Assembly (NCBI GenBank): GCA_026874595.1
Contig: CM049319.1
Span: 18,335,101-18,399,100, forward strand
Source of the DNA: Sipunculus nudus
Taxonomy: Eukaryota > Annelida > Sipuncula > Golfingiida > Sipunculidae
Length of the DNA stretch: 64,000 bases
Direction: 5' to 3'
Below the pieces are notes generated by a model. It was not told the origin of the DNA. It did not search any database and saw nothing but the letters and a program-made list of their open reading frames with translations. A program made the position numbers and the translations under genes. Positions 36,650 through 46,913 of the stretch are shown here, piece after piece; positions within the stretch are counted from its first letter, which is position 1; every line of letters begins with the position of its first letter.

Positions 36650-37350
36650 ATTGCCTCCGCTAGGAGGGAATGCCTTCATCCCCGTTCGTGTGTTTATTCA
36701 CTATACAACTGGCGCAATCATGGACGGACATTTCAGGACATTTCGACGATGGATCAATGTAGAATCGATAAGATTTAATGTGGAATCGTCACATGATCCG
36801 GAATCAGGAACGTCGTCAAGGAATATATTCACAAGTGTACATGTACAGCCAATAAACGTGCATGGTAATATGGGCCAAATTACGGTCCTTTGTCGGGTAA
36901 ATAGTATTCAATGCGCACGAAATAACATCTTGAAACATATTTAATATTAAAAATATGCATCCTAAGGAATGCAGGCCTCCGCCATGTGGGTGGTCCTTAA
37001 TGTGGGGTAGTCCGGAACACATGATTTCATTCACTTATTGCCAATATTCCCAGGTCCACTGGTGCATGAGTCCCCCAAATTAGCGTTTGCATTAACTTAT
37101 TCGGCCCATATTCCAATTTTTAATCGTGCATATGTGACTGCACATTTGTGACAATTCCTGAAAGTCCTTCCTAGACCAGGATCATGATCTGGGCCCACAC
37201 CAAAGTCTATTCGAATCGCCATTGGCTCATTCCCGAGGTGGCCTGAAAATTTCGTGGGATTCCCTTCATGACTGCGAGAGTTATGTTGTGAACAAACACA
37301 CACACACCCACGAACGAAAATGAACGCATGCCCTCCTTCCCGAGGCAATA
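36650..37350. mobile_element. MITE family C, head-to-head pair
   Basis: A forward partial copy starts at 36650 with TTGCCTCCGCTAGGAGGGAA and runs to about 36850 (TCATGATCCGGAATCAGGAA, AAGGAATAT). From about 36955 (GGAATGCAGGCCTCCGCCA) to 37350 (CCCTCCTTCCCGAGGCAATAA) a second copy lies in reverse orientation. Together they can pair as a long inverted repeat. The frames in this block are translations of the MITE. Confidence 0.65.
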
Positions 37351-37845
37351 AATTTACCCATGTAGCATGTTACTGTACATATGTTTATACAAAATGATTC
37401 TTTTAACTTAAATAATGAACCTTAACTTCTCAATAAGAAGCATTTGTAAGGCCTCTTCACTCCCATTGAACCAGAAATCATACCTGAAACACAAAAAAAA
37501 AAAATTGAAAAGAATAAACATCCCATTCGATGTATCTTTTTAGTACACATATAACTATCTGTACTTGTAATTAGAACAAAATGTCAGCGTGTTCAATATG
37601 TATTTACTTGTGTACATGTATACATGTGTATACTCATTTATAAACGCGTCATCGTCAAATATGTTTTTTTTCTTATCATCATCACGTCTATATTGTGTCA
37701 GTCACTATATGCAGATGAGAGGTCCATTCTTATGGGCTAATGATATACAACAATAATACCAGGCGAATATATAAGCAATTTTATGTCATAATAGATTGAA
37801 AATAGATGCACCTACATTTATCTAACCCAAGAGAGACAAAGTACG
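37351..37845. other. 3' flank of the prominin-like gene
   Basis: Non-coding, AT-rich. I do not see a clear minus-strand AATAAA within the first 200 bp past the stop codon, so the polyadenylation site is not placed. Confidence 0.4.
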
Positions 37846-40206
37846 TCATTCAGGCCAGCCTGACACCGTAAAAATGTGATTAATCGAATTTTCCAATCGT
37901 CTTAATGGGATCATATGTGTACCATTGTAGACTTTTCCTACCTCCAATAAAGCGAGAGTTCCTGTGTCGACACTGTGTGTGATCTGCTGAGTCGTAGCAC
38001 AATCTTCTGGCAATACCCGAGATCTTCTGAAAAACACAGCTCTTAACAAGGACCGGATTGACTTCTTTGACGTCATTGTCTTCTTTTTGTTTTTCGACTT
38101 GTACATTTCAGATAGTTTTTGAACATATATAAAAACTAAAACCAAAACCACATGGACCGCCCCAGAAAAGAACCACGATGAATTATATGGGTTGAGGAAA
38201 TGCTGACAATGCGCTTGAACCATCAAGTGTCCAGCGCTGAAGATGGGCCCACACGGCGCTTTGGAGCGGTTTATAATATTTTCTAAACTCTCCGAATATC
38301 GATCTACAAATTTTGAAACTATATCTGTCCTGTCCGCAACTAAACGCTCTTTTGTACTGAAGACGTCACCCTGGCCGCTGGTTACCATACTTGGGAGATT
38401 CATGTTTAATATTTGACTTGCTTTATTTTCTATTTGGTTCAGAGTTTCCGAAAGTACCGCTTTGAGTTTAACGATCTTTCTCACTATTCTGTTTAGATCC
38501 AGCAGTCTCCCTGAAACACTGCTTTTGTTCTCTTTGTCCAGATTAGGCAAAGCTTTTATTTCGTTTGCTGTCTTAGCCCAATCTAAGTTTACGGTTGATT
38601 GGTTCAGGTTATATATGAGCTTTTCTGTCTCCAGCCGTTCGTAAGCCAATTTTAACGTAAATAATACGTCAGCCAGAATGGAAACATTGATTTTCTCCTT
38701 GTTAGGCAAAACAATGTTGTGTTCGTTAAGAAGGTCTTTTCTTAGTCCGGCGGTGTTTAAACCTAAACTCCTGTTCATTCCTGTGAAGCCCATAGCATCG
38801 ACCAGTGATGCGTTTCTCTTGCACTGTCTAATCGTACTGACTAAACTAAAACTAATTGGAAGTTGAAAGACTTTCTTCATATGCTGACATAGAAAATTAT
38901 CAAGGACCGGGACAGCATGTCTGACTTCAGGTTGATAAGTCAGATAACGACATACCTCGGTTTTTGCGACACCACCCGTTAGAAACATAACAGTAGTGGT
39001 GACCATGGGAAACATGGAAATCACGAACACAAAGTTTGTAGTGTATTTCATTAAGATGTAAGCCGGCTGTTTACTTTTTCCTTTCCAACCACTCAAACCC
39101 AGCAGAACTCCAAATAGAGCCAGCAATAATACGCTTGCCATTATGATTACTGAGCCAAAGTTTATTTGGCTCAGCTTACGTGCATATTGTTCTATATAAA
39201 AAGACCAGCGAGACAGGGCATCCATGATAATTTGCAATGCGTTGTTGACAATTTGGAAGTCATAAGCCATCTGATTAATCTTCTGCTGTAAAAGTTTGTT
39301 ATCCCGGATAAAACCAGAGATAACAATTTCTGTGGAATTCCCTAGGCGACCCTGGATATTATTGTATTCATCACTCATGAACATGTTTGAAATTGCTGAT
39401 TTAAAGTCCGTCAGGTTGATCACAGCTAACGAAGGCACGGTGGTTGAATAATTCACCTTCATCAGGAAACCTAGATGTACGGCTTGGTTACCCTTAAGCA
39501 TAAGGTTTTTCACTTCTTGTTTCACTGAGGGAAGTAACTCGTTAAATTCTAACGTATTATTCCGTATGGTTCCCACCGTGTGCCCCACGCGTGTCAGATA
39601 ATGATTAATCTCAGGGAGGGTTGCGTTGACAAGATGGAACGCTCCTTTAGTATTTCCCAAGGTATGGGATGTGGCATTCCTGTACGCATCAGACAGCCGG
39701 CTGATTGCGGAGGTAGCGTTATATTTTGACATATCAAGAATTGTATAAGGCTGAAGGAATACTTGCTGTGTGTAATCATCTAGTATCTTCAGTCCACGGT
39801 CAGTTTCGCTTTTTATGCCATTTCCTGCGCTGGTTTCTCTTCTCAGTAACATGTTCTGAAAGAAAAATTGAGAACAAAGAAACAACACCACCACACTGCC
39901 AGTAATTGTTATAGTAGTGTAAATGCATATTCCGCACCGCGGCGACTGGGGTTGCCTAGGAGTGTCAGAGCTCTGAGCACAAGAGATGCAACAGCAAATT
40001 AATGGCAGAATCACCAAAAACATCAAACCAAAACCCACGCAGACGAGATAGCCAGAGAAGTACTGCATCAGTGAGATGACGTTCTCTTCGCTGTCTAACG
40101 CCGTTAGATTTGTGGACTGAACCAGTTTGTCCAAAGTCCGGAGCTGGACCACCCTAAGGAATGAATTCACCAACCAGTACATTATTTCTTCTAGAATCCG
40201 AAGCAC
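37846..40206 (-). CDS. Prominin (CD133)-like pentaspan membrane glycoprotein
   Basis: One frame of 786 codons ending in TGA, without introns. Counting from the GTG at 40206: TM1 about 52-75, running into a Cys-rich turn (CCCISC, 71-76), TM2 91-115, extracellular loop 1 116-350, TM3 351-372, TM4 391-412, loop 2 413-679, TM5 680-696 and a basic cytoplasmic tail (MYKSKNKKKTMTSKK). This order is diagnostic of prominins, cholesterol-binding proteins of membrane protrusions and cilia. Loop 2 keeps Cys at 419, 440, 462, 652 and 667, including the CGP...NPYNSSWFF region that parallels the prominin pre-TM5 segment. At least seven N-glycosylation sequons lie in each loop. The start is unresolved: the first ATG is codon 9 (40182), the frame stays open to 40263, and no signal peptide is present, whereas family members of about 800-865 residues have one. 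A 5' exon joined at an acceptor near 40210 or 40227 is likely. Vertebrate genes have over 20 exons, so intron loss or retroposition is implied. Confidence 0.8.
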   Translation of the reverse strand: MLRILEEIMYWLVNSFLRVVQLRTLDKLVQSTNLTALDSEENVISLMQYFSGYLVCVGFGLMFLVILPLICCCISCAQSSDTPRQPQSPRCGICIYTTITITGSVVVLFLCSQFFFQNMLLRRETSAGNGIKSETDRGLKILDDYTQQVFLQPYTILDMSKYNATSAISRLSDAYRNATSHTLGNTKGAFHLVNATLPEINHYLTRVGHTVGTIRNNTLEFNELLPSVKQEVKNLMLKGNQAVHLGFLMKVNYSTTVPSLAVINLTDFKSAISNMFMSDEYNNIQGRLGNSTEIVISGFIRDNKLLQQKINQMAYDFQIVNNALQIIMDALSRWSFYIEQYARKLSQINFGSVIIMASVLLLALFGVLLGLSGWKGKSKQPAYILMKYTTNFVFVISMFPMVTTTVMFLTGGVAKTEVCRYLTYQPEVRHAVPVLDNFLCQHMKKVFQLPISFSLVSTIRQCKRNASLVDAMGFTGMNRSLGLNTAGLRKDLLNEHNIVLPNKEKINVSILADVLFTLKLAYERLETEKLIYNLNQSTVNLDWAKTANEIKALPNLDKENKSSVSGRLLDLNRIVRKIVKLKAVLSETLNQIENKASQILNMNLPSMVTSGQGDVFSTKERLVADRTDIVSKFVDRYSESLENIINRSKAPCGPIFSAGHLMVQAHCQHFLNPYNSSWFFSGAVHVVLVLVFIYVQKLSEMYKSKNKKKTMTSKKSIRSLLRAVFFRRSRVLPEDCATTQQITHSVDTGTLALLEVGKVYNGTHMIPLRRLENSINHIFTVSGWPE

Positions 40207-40860
40207 AGCCTTTAAAGTTGGAAATGCTCCCCAAAAGGAAGAAATCTTCAGACGTATTTCGTATCAATTTTGAAATATGTAATTAAGTAAGGTTTATGAG
40301 CTGCCCTGTCCCCTATAGCAAACTGTCAGAACAGCAAGAATTGCTTGGGCAGAAATGTCAAGCAAAGACGTTGATGTATATATATATATGTAGGCATATA
40401 AATCTTATTTCTACGAATTGTCCCACGTGGTTGCTGTTTTTAAATCTTTCAGGAAAGTCAAGATAAAAAAGATGTATTGCATATATGACCAATAAATGAA
40501 TTAACTGATCTGTTTGCGGTTCAGGGAAACCTGGTTGGGTACTTTGTTTCATGTTCAATGGAAATCCCACGCCTCGGGCAGGCTGATTATATACGAGAAG
40601 TGTTACCATATGTTTGCTTATACAATTGTTAAGTAATTACAGCACTGGGCCGGGATTTGGAACAATCAGAGAGAATATTGCTGAACTGCAATGCAAAATG
40701 AAGAAATATATATATTTATTGGCCATTCAGAGCACTCTTGGGGGCTAGAGTGATTTTATTAACATTTCTGAGCTTTGTTTAAAACTATAAATCTAGTCGA
40801 AGGCGTACACGAATTTCGCCGGCCATTGGAACACCACTGATCAAATATAATAGCAATTAG
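40207..40860. other. Upstream of the prominin-like frame; no signal-peptide exon seen
   Basis: On the minus strand a pyrimidine-rich stretch leads to AG dinucleotides at 40227-40228 and 40210-40211 that could be splice acceptors. I could not find a short ATG-led hydrophobic exon upstream with confidence. A short (TA)n lies at about 40378-40389. Confidence 0.35.
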
Positions 40861-40869
40861 CTATATTAT

Positions 40870-41300
40870 CAGAGTCCGAGTGCAAGTCCGAGTCCAGGCC
40901 ACTTCAAGCCGAGTCCATGTTCGAGTCCTTGAGGTTCGAGTCCAAGTCCACCTTCTTCGAGTCTGAATGTAAGTCCGAGCCCAATACACATCTCCTTTTT
41001 AATAAAACTTTTTTTAAACTTAGTTCATACATGCTCTTTACTTGAATGTTAAATTACCTTTAGCTGCCGATGCCGATTTAAAGTTGGGTAAATTTAGTCT
41101 AATTCTGTATTCTTAATATTATGTTGGTAGTTCGTGTTTATAAGTTTTTATAGTGTGTAACGGAGTTTTTTTTACTAAACTCCAGATGGACTCGATCTGA
41201 TTTCTCGAGTCCTTATCTCCAAATCAGTAGAAATCCGAGTCCAGAACCTTCGAGTCCTATTCCCAAAAAAGCCCAAGTCGGCACTACAGTCCAACATCAC
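40870..41300. mobile_element. Element with subterminal GAGTCCGAG repeats, hAT-like
   Basis: GAGTCCGAGT and CGAGTCC variants recur densely at 40870-40985 and again at 41190-41270, with about 200 bp of plain AT-rich sequence between. The right side ends AAGTCGGCACTACAGTCCAA. Dense subterminal repeats at both ends resemble hAT elements, but I cannot define a terminal repeat or target duplication, so it may be truncated. Confidence 0.4.
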
Positions 41301-42049
41301 TATTTTAGAGTATATAAACTGACTCCTAGTACCAAAACAATTCTTCCATTGCAGAGGTCAGGACAGACTGGAATTTTATTTCTAATCGATTTCTAGACAC
41401 ATACACGAACACATCCTATACAGCAAACGCATATAGGAGAAAACATATTTTCCTAAAGGACCAACAGTCTACAAATACTGAAACAAATCTGTATTTTTAG
41501 GCAATGAGGCATGAGACAACTATCAAAGTACTTAATTTATTAATGAGAATAATTGATCTCCTGTGATAGTATTCCGCAGCAGTGCTCCAACTGTTCCATT
41601 ATCGATTTACAGCAGACTTTTCCACGAACATGGGCACTGCGCGTAATGATCGCCTGCTATGTTCGGTTCAAACGAGTCAGCTGTATATAGGTTTTAAAAT
41701 TGTTAACTGAAATCCAGGTAGAGACTTCAACAAGGGATAAAGAATAAGGAAATTTTTATTCATACTTTCAATCTTTTAGCGACAGCACTCGCTCGTCGCC
41801 GACAGGTGTTGCTAGTGTGATGAGCAAGATTAATTGTTCATGTACGGCAGTTTATACATAACACAGAGATTAAAAGTATTCTTGGAGGTCACCACTGATA
41901 TTTAAATACCAAAGATATAATTTTTTTAATATATACGTATTGTGAAAGGATAGCAGTGAGAGTCTTTTACCTGTCATGCTTATATTTTCCCCAAGGCTTA
42001 GTTCGGGATCAGTGTGTATGGTTGATGTCTGATCGTTTTGTCATTTGTT
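41301..42049. other. No gene seen
   Basis: No long frame or definable repeat. Confidence 0.4.
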
Positions 42050-42072
42050 TAAAACCAGCTATTAATCTATAG

Positions 42073-42117
<45 letters not shown>

Positions 42118-42480
42118 TATATTTATATATATATATATTTATGGTCTCTTTGTAATTCCTTTTCAGAAAATTTCTTATAACCTCTCTGGGATGGATGTCT
42201 TATTTGTTTATCTCTAAGCTGTTAGCAAACACAGCAATGTTTCCAAACGAAAACTAAACACACACACACACAGTGACACATATATATAGGCCTATATATA
42301 TGTGTGTGTATATATATATATTATTTTATATATATATATCATATATATGTATGTATGTATGTATGTATTTATTCTAAGATGGTTGTTTGCTTATGTTCGG
42401 AGGTTAAAAGGTCATTAGTTGCAAAACGCCCTTTAAAAAAATGGTTCGTGTGACTTGCCACTAGACGTCATTACCTCCGC
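42050..42480 (+). repeat. Dispersed repeat, copy 2, with (TA)n expansions
   Basis: Partner of 33610-33900. (TA)n runs lie at about 42076-42110 and 42298-42350, followed by (GTAT)n near 42348-42368, all absent from copy 1. Confidence 0.6.
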
Positions 42481-42507
42481 CAAGCCTATATGTCGGCGGG
42501 GGTTATG

Positions 42508-43402
42508 TTTAGGCCTAGTGGTGGGAGTCAGTTCCTTTTTCATAGTCGATCATCGGTTTGAGCAAACCGACTGATGATCGATTAATAATCGATTTAGACA
42601 AAAATATGCAATTATCAAAGAAATATGCAATTATCTGTGAAACTCTACCTGCGTTTCCCCGGCAAGTTTTCTCCTCTCGCGCACGAATGTAACGATCCTT
42701 CCATGTATAAAGACAATCAGACTAATTTAATGATCAAATTTAACGACGGGTAATATTTTTCATAATTGAAATCAAGAGCGTCTAAGAATGTTAGGCCTAT
42801 AAAGGGGCTGTTTTTTCTTGCACATGAAAGCAGATTTTACGGGCCATGGTGCGCTTGGGGCAGATCATACAAAAAAAATAAAAAAAATATTGCAGACTAG
42901 TCCAAACAAAATTCCAGCAGAGATCAAAATACTCGACCGGCCGGGTTAGCTCCAACAAAGATGATTTTAAAGGACGGCCTAAACAGCGGCACCTGGCATC
43001 GGTTGAATAGATTATTTCTAAGAGAATCTCGCAAAATTGGCATAGCCCTGGAGAATTTATGGAGTATTTTAACACCTTCCCGCCCATATTTTGCTATGTA
43101 CACCCGTTAGAAAACTCTCCGCTAATTCTGCGGCTCCCTACGAGTTCACAAATAATAAGTTTAATCAGTCCTCCGTCCTCGCATCTACCTTGTCATACTC
43201 AGACACAGACTCATTATATAAAGCGCGAATGTTGTAACAAATTGAAGAATAAATTTTGCCTATAACATAAAGGCATTCTGGAAAAATACAATCATGAGTA
43301 TGATGTAATCGATAGTGCCTTTCGTAATCGAGCGCTTGAAAGTGGCAGCAAACCGACTGACTTTCGATAAAACTCGATGATCGGTCCACCACTTTTTAGG
43401 CC
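42508..43402. mobile_element. hAT-like element with 8-bp TSD
   Basis: TTTAGGCC at 42508-42515 is repeated exactly at 43395-43402. The element between (42516-43394, 879 bp) begins TAGTGGTGGGAG and ends GTCCACCACTT, giving the inverted end (T/A)AGTGGTGG. Both ends carry subterminal GATGATCGATT / AATCGAT / CAAACCGACTGA motifs. The 8-bp duplication supports a hAT superfamily element. Interior frames at 42797-43087 and 43165-43392 have no transposase motif. Confidence 0.8.
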
Positions 43403-43913
43403 CCTTAACACAGGGCTGCCACCTTTGTGAAACCTTTGAGCAACCAAAAAATGACCAGAATGCTCAATGGTCGCCTAACCCAAGAAAATTCTGTTTCTGT
43501 GTAATTGCTCCAAGCCTCCATTACTGTTTCAGCGACATTTGCGCCTCTCTTAAGCCTCCCAAATTGCAGCATTAGGGCATTTTCTTGCCTGCCTTCCCTC
43601 TGCTTCCCCTGTGCAACCAACGCGACCACTCTGCCTTCATTCTGCAACCACGACAATGCTTTTGCCTCCCTTCTGCCTCCTTTGAGCAACCAACAACCTC
43701 GGCGACCTTTGTGCGATTGTTTTGAACATGTTCAAAAACTCACGGCGACCATGGCGTTCATGCATGGCGACGTCTGAAACTCCTGTGTACCACCTTTGAA
43801 CTACCTAAGCAACCATTCTGCCTTCTTTGAGCCTCCTACGACGACCTGGTAAATTTTGTGGTCGCACACAGGAGGCAGAAAGGTCGCTATTCTGTGTAAA
43901 GGCCCCTATTCCG
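43398..43913. mobile_element. MITE-like element with 'AGGCCCCTTAACACAG' ends
   Basis: With the hAT copy removed, the left end reads AGGCCCCTTAACACAG and the right end CTGTGTAAAGGCCCCT (43897-43913). Reverse-complemented, they match at about 13 of 16 positions. The interior is filled with CTTTGAGCAACC, GCCTCC and GCGACC motifs in both senses, so minus-strand frame 43405-43689 and plus-strand frame 43505-43777 are artefacts. Flanking duplication is unclear. Confidence 0.5.
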
Positions 43914-44010
43914 GCAGCGTATGTTTGTCTGTTTATCTGTTTATCTGTTTGTCTGTAAGTACGATAACAGAAAAACTTTTCAGGATAGGTCGATAATGAT
44001 ACAAGGAACA

Positions 44011-44590
44011 ATTAATTAAAATTTTTGGGGCGATCCATGCGTAAATAACTCCGGAATGAGTTCTAGTGTTTTATGGGGGTCCATAGCATATATTTTTGTA
44101 CGGAGATGGCGATATGGCCATATTGCTGGTGCGATTCTTGACGTCACGGAGGACAATGACGTTAGTCCATGTGTACATGCCGTTTCCCTGAAAGTGAAAG
44201 GTGTCTGCAAAAATCAATGTACAGCGGCGGATGTGGGTGGCCACGGTTGTTAATCGTTCGTTGCTAACAGAGTTTGATGATATTTTCAGGATAGCTCGGC
44301 AATGATTCAAGGAATAATTGATTAAATTTGGGTCCGGTCCATGCGTAAAAAAGCCCGGAATGAGCTCTGGTTTTTTTCGGGGGGGGGGGGGGGGGGGGGT
44401 CTATTGCATATTTGCTTTCACTTGGACGTTTAGCGGGTGACGATATGGCCATATTTGGAGAGAGTCGTGACGTCTTAGAGCACAATGACGTCATTGTACG
44501 TGTACGTACCGTCCCTGAAAGGTGTCAGTTAATCAACGTAAAGCAGGGGGACCACGGTTGCTTATCATTGTTTTTATAGTCCTGTGCCCT
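44011..44590 (+). repeat. Tandem unit pair related to MITE A
   Basis: TTTTCAGGATAG(G/C)TCG, GGAA(C/T)AATTGATTAAAT, GGTCCATGCGTAAA, GGAATGAGCTC and GCGATATGGCCATAT, followed by a GTGACGTC...ACAATGACGT block, occur once at 43980-44260 and again at 44285-44570. The second copy contains a poly-G run of about 20 (44379-44399). Confidence 0.65.
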
Positions 44591-44930
44591 GTTTTAATAA
44601 GAAAGCAAGTGACTTAAGCTCCCCAAAACCCAAACCCCCATGGGAGATAGCCCAAAACCCGACTTCAACAAGTTTCGAGGGCTGATTTCTTCAATAGTAG
44701 CGTGTAATATTCTTTATCTACGGAATATGGAATGTATGTTAAGAGATTTCATATGAACTTGCACGGCGGCATGCATTTCTTCTTTGTGTTGCCCCTTGAT
44801 AGCTTTCCGCATTCCTTCTTTATTTCTCAACACGTGTACCGATTTTATACGCTTTCCGCATCCTGCATTCCGTGCATATAAGAAATCTTAGCTTTAGTCT
44901 GCAAATATATTCGACTTTATCCGTTTATTA

Positions 44931-45205
44931 CCTCCACTAAGCGACAGTGGTTATATTTTTGCGGGTGTTGGTTTGTTTGTTTGTCTGTTAGCAACATTAG
45001 TCAAAACGTTTTTGACCGATTTTGATCAAATCTTCAGGATAGCTCGGCAATGATCGAAGAAAAATTGATTTAATTTTTATACGGAAACATTCTTGATCCA
45101 GGAATATTTTTTTAGGGAAATAAGCTGCTTTTCTGAGAGTTCCATATGAAGCCAATTAGCTGACCTGGCGGAGGTCTGCGCTCTCTGAGTGCTTTTCTAG
45201 TTTTT
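44931..45205 (+). mobile_element. MITE family A, intact copy
   Basis: Begins TTACCTCCACTAAGCGACAG and carries TTGGTTTGTTTGTTTGTCTG, TTTTCAGGATAGCTCGGCAA and, at the right end, TGGCGGAGGTCTGCGCTC. The inverted ends are ACCTCC.C / GGCGGAGGT. Elements of this form are widespread in marine animals (recalled, not searched). Confidence 0.65.
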
Positions 45206-45761
45206 TAATTTTGTTAGGTTTATTTGGTGGGTAGCCTACATGTCATAAACACGAGGAATAATCTTTATAGTTATTAGCATCAGATATAGGAATATAAGCT
45301 CCTCTAGGACACACATATTTGAAAGTCTGTGAGTAATCTGGTTTAAAAAAAAGAAGTAACTTAGACATTGTTTACATTAACAATGTGTGATAGGACGTTT
45401 GAACGTGGGATGAATAAACTATACTGCCTAAGGCGTCTCGCAGGTGATAAAATTAGAAGTGTGGTAAACCCACATTTTGCCAGATCAAATATTAATATAT
45501 AAGAGAAACCATATGAAGGCAATTGATTCAGAAGTAATGAATAAATTGGACCCAATAACTGAGTCGTCAGGCCGCATAAAAACAAATTGATTCTAAACGA
45601 CCTCGACAATAGCTCTCGTCTAGACACGGTGGGGGGGGGGGGGGGGGGGGGGGGGGGAGGGATTTCCAGTCTTTGCGGAATACCATGTTAAGTCAACAGT
45701 TGTGGGAATTCCCCCACGTCACAAATACATGGAAAAATTTTGGGGATTCTTATACCATGGT
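45206..45761. other. No gene seen; poly-G tract
   Basis: A G run of about 28 bases lies at 45630-45657. The minus-strand frame 45361-45627 has no motif. Confidence 0.45.
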
Positions 45762-45792
45762 ATAGAAAGTTATAGGCTTTAATGGAACAAGA

Positions 45793-45840
<48 letters not shown>

Positions 45841-45955
45841 ATTATTATTATTATTATTAATAAAAATTAATTAAATTATTTATTTATATGCGAAAAAGTA
45901 CTTGTATTTCTATACGCATTAACATTCAAAATCATATTAAAAATCAGAAGTTACA

Positions 45956-45995
<40 letters not shown>

Positions 45996-46732
45996 AAAAA
46001 TATATATAATTATATATATATATATACATATACAAAATTAAATAACTGCATGCAGGCGCAGTTAATTATGTTCTTATTTCCTGCATGGGGTGCTTTCGTT
46101 TTAGTTCTTTTTCAGAAACATAAAATTGTTTACTGGCTACATAAGTGCTTTGCAGCTTGTGTATAGACTTCAAATTATTCCATTGCAAATGTTTCTCCCG
46201 GTAACCTGAAATTACACCCAGGATACGTTCCATAAGCATCGGTTAGGCTGTGCTCATCTATTTGCTCCGCTGTAACCGCTGCATGAAATGTCCGTTAGGT
46301 TTGACTACCAGGCGTTGCTGTCCCTGTGGAATTCCCTCCTGCGTCATTATTAACCAATCACGTTGCAGGTATCTTCACTGCGGTCGAAGGTGCTTGGTTG
46401 CACAGACTCACCCCCCCCCCCCCCCCCCCCCCCAAGCTGGAATACACTCGATGCAATCATCACCTTGCAGGACAGTCTATACTTACTTGTCAGTTATCCC
46501 CACTGCTTGCAAATTTCCTTTCTTGCAGTGCCGCAGGAACCCCGCATGGGAGCAACCACCTTTATTTACACGCTCAGCCTATGAGATTTTGTTTTACGGA
46601 GCGTTCGGTTTGCTTGGTGTTTCCCGATAAGCCCCAGTTGGCCAATCCTGTAGAATCCTTAAATTTCTCACAGCGTGTGACTGGAAGGTCCAGAGAAGTC
46701 ACACGCTGTGTTAGGAACGTAATCCTCAGGAG
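45762..46732 (+). repeat. Duplicated ~1-kb segment, copy 1 (partner at 52640-53775)
   Basis: Shared landmarks in order: TATAGAAAGTTATA, AATGGAACAAGAA, TTGTATTTCTATxCGCATTAAC, AGGCGCAxTTAATTATGTTC, CTGCATGGGGTGCTTTCG, GTAACCGCTGCA, CAATCACxTTGCAGG, TACACTCGATGCAATC and CACCTTGCAGGACAGTCT. Copy 1 has a (TTA)n run (about 45792-45870) and a C24 tract (46410-46433). Polyproline frames at 46250-46754 come from the C tract. Confidence 0.85.
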
Positions 46733-46913
46733 TACAGCGAAACCTGTATTATAAGACCGCCCTTGAAACCGAACACAACTGGTCTTATTTTCCCGGGGGT
46801 CTTATTAGGAACGTCAGTAGTAACCAGTGTGAAAGCGCTCGGTTCACTCTAGCTGAACTCAAGAGGAAGGTGGTCTTATTAGACGGGTGGTCTTTCAGAC
46901 AGGTTTCACTGTA
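46733..46913. mobile_element. MITE family D, best copy
   Basis: Bordered by TA on both sides; left end CAGCGAAACCTGT, right end ACAGGTTTCACTG, so the terminal inverted repeat CAGYGAAACCTGT has one mismatch. The interior repeats GGTCTTATTAG and GGTGGTCTTxC motifs. A TA duplication fits a Tc1/mariner-type transposase. Confidence 0.75.

Larger units (their letters stand above)
42468..44010 (+). mobile_element. MITE family 'ACCTCCGCC' (A), split by inserted elements
   Basis: The left end reads TTACCTCCGCCAAG...GGCGGGGGTTATGTTT (42471-42510). The expected continuation, a (GTTT/GTCT)n run followed by TTTTCAGGATAGGTCG, appears only at 43918-44000. The 1.4 kb between is explained by two inserted elements (43398-43913, itself interrupted at 42516-43394). 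An uninterrupted copy lies at 44931-45205. Confidence 0.55.

Noticed and set aside
37846-40206. GTG at 40206 as a true start codon of the prominin-like protein
   Set aside because: A GTG start is not expected in a nuclear animal gene. The frame is simply open there; the real start is either the ATG at 40182 or in an upstream exon.
42797-43087. Transposase remnant inside the hAT-like element
   Set aside because: The 96-codon frame shows no hAT dimerisation, RNase H-like or BED zinc-finger motif.
43405-43777. 94- and 90-codon frames on opposite strands
   Set aside because: Both translate the CTTTGAGCAACC/GCCTCC repeats of a MITE-like element.
46250-46754. Three overlapping proline-rich plus-strand frames (up to 142 codons)
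   Set aside because: They read a poly-C tract in all frames within a dispersed repeat; the second copy of the repeat does not keep the frames open.
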